From NCBI GenBank assembly GCA_021018815.1, contig JAITYX010000033.1, positions 248,001-312,000 on the forward strand: 64,000 nt of DNA, written 5' to 3'. The stretch is from Talinum fruticosum. Its lineage: Eukaryota > Streptophyta > Magnoliopsida > Caryophyllales > Talinaceae. Made by a program: the position numbers and the translations under genes. Shown here piece after piece: positions 1-12,650 of the stretch (positions are counted from its first letter, which is position 1; every line of letters begins with the position of its first letter). The notes under the pieces are model-generated. The model saw only the letters and a program-made list of their open reading frames with translations. It ran no database searches and had not been told where the DNA came from.

Positions 1-404
1 GTTAGTAAATGGGACGTTCAAGTCGGGTGAAATTTCGGTTAACGTACTTCAAATCATATACAATCTCGGTAATGAAATTCGGATCGGATCAATGAAAAAT
101 ATGAAAGAGGGTATTATCCTATATTAATAAAATAGATGGCTTTCAGCATGCATATTAGATTGTGAGTTACTGCCACTCCATCGGATCATGTCACGTGACG
201 TGCTTTGTCCATAACCTACGATAACTTACACGTGAGGGAGCGTGTGGATAATATGAAAGGGGTATTTTTCACATTGATAAAATAGATATCCTTGAGCATA
301 TATATAAGATTATGAGTCACTTCTCCCATTTGCCCATTGATTTTGGGGTGAAACCTTATGGGCTTACAAGAACTGCTCGATTACATTAAGACTCACATTT
401 AACA
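1..404 (+). repeat. Probable 3' part of the 5' LTR of a degenerate copia element
   Basis: The stretch ends in ACA at 404 and is followed at once by TGGTATCCAAGC (405-416). That resembles the primer-binding site used by plant copia elements, which is complementary to the 3' end of initiator Met tRNA. Two related sub-segments, around 100-165 and 250-320, share wording such as aataaaatagat and a following ttatgagt-like stretch, suggesting an internal tandem duplication. The LTR start lies outside the window, so its length and target-site duplication cannot be read. Orientation agrees with the integrase and RT remnants downstream. Confidence 0.4.
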
Positions 405-1280
405 TGGTATCCAAGCATTAAAAATCCCTGTAACCTCGAGCTTGCAAGCATTATTCGGTTGAATCAAGGCCCAAATTAACCTATGTATCGGAACATTGAC
501 AATATCGTGGAGCTGGAAACCAAACTGTCTACTCCATGATTTTCGGTAAACCTTGCAAATATGATGGTGCCTGAAAGTTCTGAGTTAATCTAGTGTCCTT
601 TACTGGGTTTTGTTGGGCATGGCTTAAAACACCTAATAATACTACCGAAAGATGGAGTCTTTATGTGATAATTTGCTAGTCGTTTTTAGCAGTTTATTCC
701 AGCAAGAGTTATTGTAGGTTTAGGATTTTTTTGGTGTAGGATTCTTTTCCTATTTGAAGGAGGGTTGGCCATCATTATAACTAGCCAAGCAATATTCAAT
801 TTCATGTGATAGATTCTCATCAACTTTGGCATAGTCGTCTTGGGCATCCTTCAAATCAAGTGTTAGGCTGACTTCCAAAATGTCAAGGTATTTCTGGTAA
901 AACTGAGATTGTGTTTGTGATATATGTTTTCGTGACAAACAGACTCGTTGTTTGTTTTATAATAGTGATGTAAAGCTGATGATCTTTCTTTTAGCTTATT
1001 ATACACTGATATTTGGGAACCATGTAGGGTATTTGTGATGTTCACTATTTTCTGACAATTGTGGATGATGTCAGTAGGGCAGTTTGGCCGTACTTGATGA
1101 AGGAAAAAGAAGAAGCTGGTAATCTTTAACAAAATTTCATTATTATGGTGAAAAATTAATTTGTAAAAAATTTTGAAGTGACAATGATACTGAATTTAAA
1201 TTAGGGCCTATGAAGAAGTTTTATTCTGAAAAGGTATTCTGCAATAAACCAGTTGTATTGATACCCTGTAATAGAATGGC

Positions 1281-2788
1281 CAGGGGCGAAACCACAAAAC
1301 TTTTTAGAGGGGCTGGGTGGCCGGTTGAGAATACTATTTAATAATTAGTATTATTATCATTAATTTTTTGAGCAGAAAATATAACTTTTTTCATTAATTT
1401 ATTCCACAATTGCCGAGTTTATAGTGTACTAATTATTCACAACTATTTTAAAAACCTTTTAAGGTGCCAAAATGGGAACATATTTACATTATTATATTTG
1501 CAACTAGGTTTTTTAAAACTCTTAAAAGGTGCCAAATTAAATTTGAACATTATTACTTGAATAAGTGAACATAGACCTCGAAAAACTTACCCGAATCGAA
1601 CGGGTCAAACCGAACGACTCGAAACCCAAACCAAACCGACATCCGAAACAATTGAACCGATTTTGACCCGAAACCGAAATGAACCGACCCCAACCGAACC
1701 GACCCGAAATGACCCGAACCGAAACCGACCCGAATGCAAAATGACCCGAACCAAAACCGAACCAAACCCAAAATGACTCGAATCGAATCAGATCCGAATC
1801 AATTTAACCCCAATAAAAGTGACCCAACCCACTTTTTTTTTGTTGGGTCTCTCGGGATGGACTTTTATGCCTATAGTGGTACAATTTTGAATCGATTTTG
1901 ACCTAAAAGCGACCCGATTACGACTAGATCCGAAATTAACCCGAATCGAACCCGAACGAGATTGACCCGAAGTTGAACCGAACCGAAGTTGACCAGAACC
2001 GAAACCGAACGAACCCGAACGAGATCGACCCGAAGTTTATCCGAACCGAAGTTGACCCGAATCCTAAACTGAACCGGACCCGAACAAGATCGACCCGAAG
2101 TTAACCCGAATCGAACAAACCCAAAGCGAACCCGAACCGAATGACCCGATTGCCGGTATAAGTGAACATATATAAGACGGGCAAGAACGAAACACCAAAC
2201 TCGTATTATTTTTGTGATTTTAGGTTCATAGGTTAAATCAGCTGCTGATTATACATTATTGATTATAAATTAACTAGATTAACTAATATAATAAAATACA
2301 AATCCAATAACAATTAAATCATTAAAAGAATATAATATTAATGCTTAACAAATCTGATCTTCGGATTGGGAGATTCGAAATGCCAAAATAATTTGTTTTC
2401 TTTTATAAATTGTTAATTGAGAATAAAATTTACACTGCTTTAAATTAAAGGGTAGAGAGAAAGAGTAGTATTGAGGTTGAGAGAGAAAAAAAAAAACAAG
2501 ACAAAAAAAGTTAACAATCTCATGGCTCTATATATTACACAACTATAACTTGTACCATATCTTTGTCCTTCCTAAGTTGTTAAATCTTTAAATTTTTTAA
2601 AATATATATTAGCAAAAAAATTGTCCAAAACTCCATCCTTGTGGATACGTATGGAGTATGCTAGTAGTCTATAAATTTCCTCTTTCCTATTAGCAAAAAC
2701 TATTTTTCTTTTCCTTCCATAATTTTTTTTATTTTTTCAAAATCATGGGGGTCACGGCCACCCTGGTCCCCCATTGATTCCGCTCCTA
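1281..2788. mobile_element. Non-autonomous hAT-like DNA transposon with 8-bp target duplication
   Basis: The ends form an imperfect terminal inverted repeat: CAGGGGCGAAACCA on the left, and the reverse complement of the right end reads TAGGAGCGGAATCA (10 of 14 match). An exact 8-bp duplication, AGAATGGC, flanks it at 1273-1280 and 2789-2796, the size expected for hAT. The duplicated bases are part of the copia integrase codons for NGIVERK, and removing the insert rejoins that frame. No transposase is visible. It contains a smaller nested element at 1572-2160. The remainder is AT-rich noncoding sequence. Confidence 0.8.
1572..2160. mobile_element. hAT-like MITE filled with a CCGAA/GACCCGAA minisatellite
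   Basis: The left end starts TAGACC and the reverse complement of the right end starts TATACCGGCAATCGGGTC, so the termini are only weakly inverted. The insert is flanked by 13 identical bases, ATAAGTGAACATA (1561-1573 and 2158-2170), from which an 8-bp hAT-type duplication can be taken. The interior, 1590-2150, is an irregular minisatellite of words such as ACCGAACC, GACCCGAA and GAACGAGATCGACCCGAAGTT, far more GC-rich than its surroundings. It lies inside the larger element at 1281-2788. The open frame across it is a product of the repeat and is not a gene. Confidence 0.5.
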
Positions 2789-3003
2789 AGAATGGCATAG
2801 TTGAAAGAAAACAGAGGCATCTTTTGAATGTTGCTAGAGCTTTTCAATTACATACTATTCTACCTTTAGAATTTGGGGGGAATGTGTGCTGATTGGTGTC
2901 CATTTAATGAATAGAACTCCTAGCACAGTCCTAAAGGGAAAGACTCATAAATTTTTATTTGGTAAAAAAACCCTGGTATGATCAAATAAAAATTGTTGGT
3001 TGC

Positions 3004-6000
3004 ATTGTAGCATCATGCTGAACAAGTGGCAAAGTAGCAGACCGTGCAACTCAATGTATCAAATTAGTAGAATCCTGAAAAGTTTGCAACTACCTCTAAG
3101 GCAGCTCAACAAGTATAAATTTAGGGATGTACAAACACAGCATGCAAAGGCTAAGGAGAAACTCCAATTGTTACAGACCCAACTGCAGGAGAATCCCCAT
3201 GATTCCAACCTTTATACTGCAGAAAGGGATGCAATTAACGAGCTCAACATCCGGAGTGAAAGATTAGAAAGTTTTCTCAAATAGAAAACAAAAGAAGACT
3301 AGTTGAATTTGGGGGATACTAATGATAAATTTTTCTATGAGTCCCTCAAACACAGACATCTAGGGAATAGAATCTCATCTTTTTTGCAGGAAGATGGAGA
3401 ATGGAACTGGAACTATCAACAGGTCATACATCATTTTGTGAGTTTTTATGAAGGTTTTCTAGGGCAACCTGCTACCACTAAAGGGGATGTGAAGGATGAG
3501 ATCATTCAAATGGGGGATGTCTTTCTCTGAAGCATCAGACTGCCCTCTTAAAACCTTTTACAAATAAGGAAATTAATAAACAAGCTATCTTTGCCATCCC
3601 AAATCATAAGAGTCCCGGGCCGAATGGCTACAGCAGTGGCTTCTTCAAGAGGAATTGGGCTATTATTGGCTATGATATATGCACTGCAGTGAGGTCTTTT
3701 TTTTTTAAATGGGAAGATGTACCCAAAATGGAATTCAACCAGATTATCTTTAATCCCCAAGGTAAAAAATCTTGAAACTGCTAATGATTATAGACATATT
3801 GCTTGTTGTAACACACTCTACAAATGTGTTTCCAAACTTATATGCACAAGGTTGAAACCTGTACTATCTAAAATTGTACATGAGAATCAATCTGCTTTCA
3901 TTCAAAATAGATTGATATCTCATAATGTCATGATATCCCAAGACTTGGTTCAGCTCTACTAAAGGAAAAAGGTCTCTGCTTGCTGCCTCTTTAAAATTGA
4001 CCTCAAAAAGCCCTACGACTCGGTGTCATGGGCTTTCTTCAAAAATTACTGCAAGCCCTTAAATTTCCTACTGCATTCATCACTTGGATAATGACCATGG
4101 TTACTGTTCGGTCCAAATATTGTGTTATTTATACCCTTATTTACTTAATTTTTAACTCGTAAAATAATATAATTTTAGGGTTTTTACTTGTTTTTCTTAC
4201 TTTTATAGGTAATAAATCAAATCGAGACAATAGCAAAAAGTTTGAGCCAAAAAGGAAGCAAAACGAGGAAAATAATGGTGTGCACATGCAGCAGTGTAAC
4301 TTTTACACAGCTGTGCGAAGTCGCACAGTACCGAGTGCAGAACTTGCACAGCTGTATGACCTGACCAGAAACTTTTAGAAACTTGAATGGGTACCCGTGC
4401 GGAACCCGCACGATCGGGCAACTTCCTAGTTTCGATTTTTCTCGGTTTTTACAGGTTATCAAAAGATAGTTTTGGCTCTAATTTTGGGGAGCTCGGTTTT
4501 TAGGAATTTTAGGGACCTCTTAGGGTTCTTACTTAATTAAAAATAAACCCCATTAGGGGGAGATTAGTGTAGATTCTTGTACAAGATTTTGGATTCAAGC
4601 CTTCAATTTCAATTCAAGTATAAGTTTTCTCTTTCTCTTTTTCCTCTTTATTTCAAGTTTATTATTTTGATTGTTCAATTTAGTTTTAAGATTTGATTTT
4701 TATGAATTTAGATGTTAATTATAGTTAGATTAATTGTTTGTTTTCATGTTTGAGTTTAATCAATTAGTTTATGTTCTTGCTCATGTCGGTTTGTGCTACT
4801 TTGTTCTTTACTCGTAGTTTTTATATTTGTCTCATGCTTTTATGTTAATTAGTTGTTAAATTTGATTGCTTTGGTTGTGATTAGCCTTCCTATTGGATAA
4901 TTAATCTCGTTTAGGTCTTAACCCAACTAGTTTATGCTTGTTATTTGGGATTGTTTCTCATGCCCGCCACTTGTTCGATGAAATGCCCGAAAAGGACCTT
5001 CATTTTGATTTTTGGATGATTGGTCTATTACTTAAAGGTGGAGTCAATTTGCTAGCGTGGGTCTAGGGAATAGTCGGGATTTTGGCATGAAAATAGCCCA
5101 AATCCTAGCTAGGTCCATAGGTTGCTATTCTTGTAGTCTAATTAGGCTAACCCCACGAAAGTAGCTGGTTAGAACGATTAGATTAGCTCACGACCCTCGA
5201 AAGTGTAGAGTGAGTAGGTTTTGATGGTATAACCGACCACTCCTAAATACTTGTATAAGCTTGGGTAGGTTTAGGCTTGGCTTGATTAATTAGTTTATTA
5301 AAGGGTAAAATCACAATCTAAGTATTCCTTTTAGTGTTTTCTAGGATTAGTTTAATTATCATATCTCTCATCTGCTCCTAATTCGCCTAGACAGAAAGCT
5401 TAATATAGTTTTGATATTTGAAACACAACTCCCTATAAACACAACCCGTGCTTGCCGGCTAGCTACAACTACGCCTTGTAATTGAGGTTATAAATTTTAA
5501 GACTTTAATTCTTCCTAAGTTACTACTTGTACCTACACAATCAGCATTAATGGGAATGATTATGGTGATTTTCACGGGGAAAAGGACTGAAATAGGGTGA
5601 TCCAATCTCCCCCTTCTCTTTGTCTTAGTTATAGAGTATCTCACTAGATTGCTTCTATTCCAAACTAAACAACAGGGTTTTAGATTTCATCCCCTGTGTA
5701 AATCCCTGCAGTTAGTTAATGTTTGCTTCGCAAATGATCTAATGGTTTTTTACAAGGCTAAAACTGAAACAGTGCAGCTGATTATGGATGGTATCAAAAC
5801 CTTCACCGAGGTTTCAGGCCTGAACATGAACATTCACAAATCTAGTGCTTATATAGTAGGGGTTTCTGAGGAAGTGAAAGCAGAAATTTTGAATATTACT
5901 GGGTTCTCCCTTGGGCACTTCCCAGTCAGATATTTAGGGGTTCCTCTTACGACCAAGAGATGGATAAACACTGATTGTCACACTTTGATTGAGAAAATAA

Positions 6001-7129
6001 CCATGAAAATCAGATGCTGGCATACAAGACACATCTCCTAAGTAGGAAGAACTCAACTTATTAACTTAGTTTTGTTCTCATTGCACACTTATTGGACCTC
6101 ATTGTTTATCCTGCCTAAGGCTGTGATAAAAGAGATTGAAAATATCTGTAGAAATTTCTTATAGGGCCAGAATCCTACTTACAACAAAGCCCTACCAGTA
6201 GCCTAGGACACAGTGTGCAAACCAAAGAGTGATGGAGCTCTAGAGATCAAAAATTGCCAAATTTGGAATCAAGCTGTTGTTGCCAAACACCTCTGGTATA
6301 TTGCATCTGGTAAAGAATGTTTATGGGTAAAATGGATCAATGTAATATACATCAAAGATAGCTCTATATGGTCCGTACAGCCACCCTCGTAAGCTGCATG
6401 GTTTTGGAAAAAGCTACTCATAATCAGAGACATCTTTGCAAAAGGCTATATTGGTTTAAGATGGGTAAAACATGCCTCAGGCCAATATACCATCTCCTCA
6501 GGATATAAATGGCTACTGAATGCTAAAAGGGACCCAACTGCACCCCTTATCTGGAAAAAATTTAGCGTCCCCAAACACCAGGTTTGCTTCTGGCTGATGA
6601 TGAAGAAGAGACTTAGCACAAAGGACAGGCTTTTAGCTAGGAATATTCAAGTGAATCAAATATGCACTTTATGCGTAAATGCTCCTGAAAGTCACAACCA
6701 CTTGTTCTTTCAGTGTGCTGCAAGTCAGACCATAAAACAAAACATCCTAACCGGACTGAAGTTTAAAACAAACTTCATATCTCCTGAAAGTTTACTTTCA
6801 CTGGCAAAGAGAAGCACCAGGAAGAATTATAAAATGATGCTTATGTTGTGCATTTCTGCAATTACATATTGCATATGGAGAGCAAGAAATAATAGCATTT
6901 TTAAGGGGATGAAAATGACTGAGGAAGAGATCTCAAGATTCTGCCTACAAACAATCATGTATAGAGTTGTGTTTTTAACTAAACAATGTAAGAATGTCAG
7001 AACCAAAAATACATTTGCTCTTTGCTAATCTAAAGGCTTGAGAAAATCTCCCTCCCCATAGAATTTTGTACTGAGTGCTAATCTCCCAAGTTTTGGTAAT
7101 GGAAATGAGTCCTTTCTACCAAAAAAAAA
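3004..7129 (+). mobile_element. 5'-truncated L1-type LINE retrotransposon inserted into copia
   Basis: Order on the plus strand: the linker between endonuclease and RT (DTNDKFFYESLKHRHLGNRI near 3316-3375), the RT start (KSPGPNGY near 3608-3632; LIPKVKNLETANDYR near 3745-3790; NQSAFIQNRLISHN near 3886-3930), then a break by an insert at 4105-5518. RT then continues with YTISING, PISPLLFV, a catalytic FADD box changed to FAND (near 5730), YLGVPLTT, and the RT zinc-binding domain (CTLC...SHNHLFFQC, 6663-6718). The endonuclease domain is missing. A 16-bp target duplication, AAAAATTGTTGGTTGC, lies at 2988-3003 and 7125-7140, and the element ends in an A run. The frames hold several stops and the copy is dead. 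Confidence 0.9.
4105..5518. mobile_element. 1.4 kb insert in LINE RT, probable solo LTR
   Basis: The insert is flanked by an exact 5-bp duplication, GTTAC (4100-4104 and 5519-5523). Deleting the insert and one copy rejoins the LINE RT frame at the conserved stretch between WIM and YTISING. It starts with TG but ends in AA where CA would be expected. It has no terminal inverted repeat and no coding domain. A 5-bp duplication, a TG start and 1414 bp without coding capacity fit a solo LTR of a Ty3/gypsy-class element with long LTRs. The open frames on its minus strand around 4203-4462 are not recognisable. Confidence 0.6.
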
Positions 7130-8259
7130 TTGTTGGTTGCCATTGTTTTGCTCAAACAAGAATTAAAGACAAATTTGTTTGACGTAGCAAGAAGTGCATA
7201 TTTATTGAGTATCCCTTTAGAAAGAAGGGTTGGAAGGTGCACAAAGGAGTTTTCTCCTATCTTAGTCAGGCACAAGAAATAACAACAGTAACCAAAGGAT
7301 TAGGCAATAGTGATTGGGATTTTTTCTCATACTCACAAATATTTTCTAGTTGCTATTACAAAAAATATGGAGCTTTGGTTTTATCATGAAGAATTACAAA
7401 AGCCTCAATGGAGGGCGCCCACGGCAAAAGAAATTCTGGCTTTTCAAAGAGAATCAAACTTGGGCTATTAAGGATGACATAGTAAGAAACCAATTAATTG
7501 CGAATGGGTGTACATAATTAAATACTACACGGATGGGTCTAGTGAAAGGTATAATCGCCTGTTGATTAGAGGACATTATCAGAAGGCTGGTTTTGATTAT
7601 AATGAGACATTCGCTCCCGTAGCTAAGATAACAAGTGTGAGAGTTTTCTTATCTGTAGTGGTTGCAAAAGGATTAGAACTTCATTAAACGAATATCAAGA
7701 ATGTCTTTTTATATGGAGATTTGAAGGAGGAAGTATATGAGAGTGCCACCAGGTTTTTCATCTACTTCCTCAACTATATAGGGTGCAGGCTCAAAATCAC
7801 TTTATGATTTGCATCAACTCCTTCCCCAATAGTTTGCAAATTTATCGTCTAAATTGGAAGCTTACGGTTTTGTACATTCCTAAGCTAATTATTCTTTGTT
7901 TATCTATCGTAACAGTACAAATCTCATGGCTCTACTTGTTTATGTCGATGATATTATTCTTGTTGGGAACTATTGACAATCAAGTCAAGCATTCAAAATT
8001 TACATGAATTCATGCTTTCATATCAAAAATCTTGGTAATCTCAAGTATTTTCTAGGAATTGAGGTAGCTTGCGGAGCAAAGGGTTCATTTTTATGTCAAC
8101 TCAAGTATGCCCTAGAAATTGTGGAAGAGTGATTTGTTAGGAGGAAAGCCTACAGATTACCCACTAGAAGAACATCATAGCTTACTCTCGCTTCTCGTAA
8201 GGAGCTTGATGGCACAAGTAGTTATAGACGATTTGTCGAACGTCTCCTCTATTTCACCA

Positions 8260-9578
8260 TTGATGAATATATGTTTTTACGTCTGATTTGCTCTAGTTGA
8301 TGACTTTGTCTTTTGTATCAATGAATTTGTATTATTTTAAATAGCATAGATTATCAATTGTTGGATATGCCATTTAAGAAAAATTATATTAAATACGTGT
8401 TTTTTAATGAATATGTAAAATTTTGTGATGAATATATTAATTATTTATGATGAATATTTACTTATCCTTGATGAATCTATCTTATGTTAAAGAAAATACA
8501 TTAATTCCTTTGTTTTTTTGATGAAGATTACTAATTTAGCTATAAATATTTGTTCATTTTGATGTATTTGGACATATTTACATTAAATGTGTTTTTTATA
8601 TGAAAATATATGAATTCTATTGATTAACATGTTAATTATTTTCAATGAATATTTACTAATTATTGATAGATTTATGCAGAGAACCAAGCAAAAAAAGTCA
8701 GCACAAATCCTGGAGAAAAAAGTGATGAATATGAAGAAGATAATGGACGTTGACAAGTGTAGACATTTTTCTAAAAATTCTTTAAAGTTGTTATAGAACT
8801 AATTATTATTGTTGTAACATTCACTAGTTTGTATAAATTTATTTATAAATTTCTCGATGTACTTAATTATTTATTTGTATACTTTTTACATGAATGAATA
8901 AATATTTATATTAATAAGAATTTTTGAAAAAAATTAAAGTTATATATTAAAATATTCATCATATTTATATTAAATTCATCATTATACATTGATCATAATT
9001 TTGAGTTAAATGCAAATAAAAAAGAAAAAATTAAAAATATATATGTTTAGTTCAAATATTTATCATATTTGTATTAAATTCATTAGCATGTATTGAGAAT
9101 ATTGAGTTAAGTGCATTGAAAAAGTATAGTCAAGTGATTATTAAACTTTAATGAAAAATTCACTAAAACACAAAAAAGTATACATTATAAAAATCCATTA
9201 GATTTGAAAAAATTAATCACTTTATTATGAAAATTTATCGCATATAAATTTGGACTTGAAAATGACAAAGTTTGAAATGATGGACTTATAGAACACTGGG
9301 TTTAGGTTTGAAATTAAAATAATTAAATAAACAAGTCTCAAGCACCTAATTAGATGCTTGAGTGAGTATGGTAGAATTTGCGTAACATGTGTGCCTTAAA
9401 ATGTCAGTTTCGGAATTAAAATGATGTCCATATATTGTTGCATGTGCCTACTCTTTATAAACGACAACTTGGTTCTCCAAATATAAAATTAATGGAAGGT
9501 ATTGCATTAAATGTAAAAACTAATTTATTTAATAGTTATATAAATTTCAAAACTTTCATATATAATATGTTTTGATGA
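8260..9578. other. AT-rich intergenic stretch with dispersed GATGAATAT words
   Basis: No gene is visible. Between 8260 and 8700 the phrase GATGAATAT and close variants recur many times on the plus strand, and ATTCATCAT-type words appear around 8945-9110. This looks like an old AT-rich transposon remnant, but no ends are clear. At 9410-9510 a segment (TTGCATGTGCCTACTCTTTATAAAC and flanks) is shared with 22857-22945. Confidence 0.4.
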
Positions 9579-9867
9579 GTACAACATTAAATAGAAATTT
9601 TAATTGAAAGCAAAATTAAAGTATGATAAAATGGTAGTAATGTAGTTTACTTTATCTATCCACATATTAGATGTAATTGGATCCTGTACCTATAAATTTC
9701 TCTGTCATTATTTTCTTGACCGTTCAACTAGAATTTACATTTGACTTCAAACAAAAAATATACATTTAACCAACTATATTTTCATAATGTGTCCACATAG
9801 TAGTTTCAAATTAAAAATTACATTTGACCAAAAGAATTTTATTTATATTTTCATTATCTAAATGGAT
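9579..9867. repeat. Local direct repeat, copy 1 (empty Helitron site)
   Basis: This copy runs from GTACAACATTAAATAGAAAT to TTCATTATCTAAATGG and matches a second copy made of 10110-10194 plus 12651-12853, at roughly 90 percent by eye. In copy 1 the sequence CCACATATTAGATG is continuous at 9660-9673. In copy 2 the same site is split by the Helitron between A and T. Copy 1 is therefore the unoccupied paralogous site. Confidence 0.75.
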
Positions 9868-10109
9868 TATAATATTTGAAAAGAGTGTTTGAATAATAAA
9901 AGCCATATTATGAAATAGAATTGTCTAATCTCACACCAAATTTAGAAAAGAGTTTCAATTTTTTTTTTTAAATGTAAGCGAGACCCATCCAAATTGGGTT
10001 CTCTATCTCAGGGAAACCCAACGGACTCACCGGGCGGGGCCGGAGGAGGTGTTGGGAACGTGCTAACTCTGGCGTGGTTGGATAATAATCGATTAAATTT
10101 CTCAGATAA
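9868..10109. other. Spacer between repeat copies with a GC-rich island
   Basis: The AT-rich spacer contains a T run at 9959-9969, followed at about 9975-10075 by a markedly GC-rich stretch (CGGGCGGGGCCGGAGGAGG near 10030-10048) unlike anything nearby. No open frame, RNA signature or terminal repeats are recognised. It may be a fragment of an unrelated insert. Confidence 0.3.
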
Positions 10110-10194
10110 AGTACAACATTAAATAGAAATTTTTATTGAAAGCTAAATTAAAGTATGACAAAATGATAGTAATATAGTTTACTTTATCCACATA

Positions 10195-12650
10195 TCTATG
10201 TTATATATAAAGGGAACACTAAAGTGTTGTATAAATTTCAATTTGCCATATTTACCCCTTCATTAACTTAAATTTTAAGGATAAAAATATCATTATATTT
10301 AATGTAATTACTCTCTCTCCAATTAAGCTCTCTCACTCTCTCTCCAGCTACCCCCTTCTCTCTGCCGTTAATCCCCCTCTCTCTTTCTCTCTCAGCATTT
10401 ATTTACCCTTACCTAAGTCCCATAATTTTTTTTATCAAATTTATTACTATTTTTTATGCAATTTATTAACTATTTTTAATCTAACATAATTACAAAGATA
10501 CATGAAGAATTTATTTTTTTATATAAACTACCCTTGATAAAATAAGAAAATTAAATTACCTTAAAAAAACTAAATACATAAAGTCTAAATTTAAAGTTTG
10601 AACTTGGATAAATAAATAAATATTATTGATATAAATTACCTTTATAACATATAGAATTTAGATAAATTATTCCCTTTATATATCTACCTATCTATTTATT
10701 TTGTATATAAGGCCAATACTTCTCTATTGTTTTATAACTTCTACTTTTCTTTTTTTTTTTTTACCCTTCATATAACTTATATTTTAAGGATAAAATAGTC
10801 ACAAATTATTAAATCATTAAACTTATCTATGTTATATATAAAGATAAGGCTTTTTATTTTTGTATAAATTTTAATTTATCAAATATACCCTTATTTTGCA
10901 TAAACTTATAAGGATTAGTTACTCATACATGAAAATAATTATTTCAAAAAAAATTAAATTAAAAAATCACTCACATCTAACATTTTCAAAGCACATGTAT
11001 ATATGATTCAATTTAACAACGAGTTAATGAAATGATTGGTTTATTTATTTATTTTATTGTTTGGTAATTATGTATAATTTCTCTCTAACTCTCCTTCGAT
11101 TTGTTGAAGATTTACGCCAACAAACCAAGCACGGAGATTATGATGATGTGCATAAAGAATTTGATTACTTTCCAAGTAAGTGTAGTACCTGTTGTTAAAA
11201 ATTCAATACATTTTGAGCTAAATTTTCACATATGATTCATGCGTGCTAATATAATCTAATATCTATTACCGTCCGCCAGCTTTTTTAAAAAAAAAAAAAA
11301 AAAAGATGAAGATGCATAATGTAGAGTCAAACTTTATAAGAATACCTTTTTATTTTCCACATATCTATCTATACATATATTTATATCTATATTCTATATC
11401 TATGTTATATACAAAGGGAAGAGGGATTTAGTGTTGTATAAATTTTGATATTCCACATTTATCCTTTCTTACTTAAATTATAGGGTTAAAATTGTCTCTT
11501 ATAATTATTTTATTTTTATTTAACAAAAAGAATTATTATTTTATTTTTCTCTCTTCTCCTATCCCTTTCTCTCCGGTTACCTCTCTCTCTATGCAGTTAC
11601 CTTCCCCCATTTTCCCTTTTTCTCTTTCCCTCTCTGCAATTACCCACCTACGTCCCCTCCCCCTCTCTTTCTCTAAATTGTTTACTAGATTTCAATTATA
11701 AAATATATATTTTTTATGTTTATTAGATTCCAATTGAAATGAATATTTTTCTAAATTGTTAACTCGCATGAGGATTGTATGATTTTTTCATGTTGTGATA
11801 TATGCTTTTTAAATAAAAAGTTATGATGTACGCTTTGTTATATCTTAACCATTTGATTATTAAATTTAAATTATTGTAATATAATTACTAAATTTCTTTA
11901 TTTTTTATGGACGGTAAATAATTATTACATTTATCTTTAAATTAGTATAATTTTTTTCAATTAATATAAATTACTTTATGATTTGATGCCAGTCTTTTTT
12001 TATCAATATATCATTGCTCCATACTCAAACTTTGTTTTCATCTTTATTAAATGTTTCTTTCCTAACACTGTAAGATTTTATACATTTGTTCAATATTTTA
12101 TAAAATCATTCTAAATATACAAACAATAGATCCTAAATTTACATTAATATTACTCATTTTAAGTATGCTCACTTACCAATTTAATAATTATATATTATTA
12201 TCTTAGTCATCGTAAAAATACCAGATTACAAGGTGCTTGAGAATAAAAAGGACAATGAGAAAAAAAAAAAAAGTACAAACATGACTCTAACGATTAATAT
12301 ATGGTATTTAAAAGATAGAAAAATCACATAGTTATAGCAAGAATACTTGATATATTGTCATGAATTTCAGGTCTTATTGATTTTGTTCTTTCATAATAAA
12401 AATAAAAGTTCATACTTGATTTATTTAATTTTGTGTTCTTTTGTCATCTTCTAAATGTTATAGTCATGCAACACTTACCCTTTTAAGATTTCATTCTTTT
12501 TTAGTTATTATGCAAATATTATTTTAATTAACTTAAATTGTCATTGTTCTCTTTTATTTAATTTATTAATATTTACCACAATATAAGTTCAAATACGATA
12601 AAAATTATTATATATCGGACATACACGCATTGCGTGTAACCCAAAGCTAG
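10195..12650 (+). mobile_element. Non-autonomous Helitron
   Basis: The element begins TCTATGTTATATATAAAG directly after an A and ends CTAG at 12647-12650 directly before a T, the A|T target expected of Helitrons. Eight bases before CTAG is a perfect hairpin, TACACGCA-T-TGCGTGTA (12622-12638), the typical 3' terminator structure. There is no target duplication. The flanks match the continuous paralogous site at 9660-9673. The interior has no Rep/helicase coding, only AT-rich DNA and CT-rich tracts near 10310-10395 and 11550-11690. The 5' terminal sequence recurs at 10826 and 11399, so the element carries three 5' ends and one 3' end. The small open frame at 11492-11701 is the pyrimidine tract. 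Confidence 0.8.

Larger units (their letters stand above)
1..8260 (+). mobile_element. Degenerate Ty1/copia retrotransposon, host of several nested insertions
   Basis: Integrase and reverse transcriptase remnants run on the plus strand in pieces. The integrase core reads IVDDVSRAVW near 1055-1085 and resumes towards NGIVERKHR, which is split by the insertion at 1281-2788. FWGEC...NRTPSTVLKGK follows at about 2870-2950, then a LINE interrupts from 3004. After 7141 the integrase end continues (KKCIFIEYPFRKKGWKVH), then RT with FDYNETFAPVAKITSVR near 7590-7640, LLVYVDDI near 7930-7955 and LGIEVA near 8055. Similarity stops inside the start of RNase H at about 8258, so the element is truncated and lacks a 3' LTR. 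Stops and frameshifts are frequent. From 417 to about 930 only shreds of the gag side remain; a 62-codon open frame on the minus strand at 750-938 is not recognised. Confidence 0.75.

Noticed and set aside
1553..1771. 72-codon open frame of Phe/Gly/Ser/Val
   Set aside because: It is a shadow of the CCGAA minisatellite in the hAT-like MITE.
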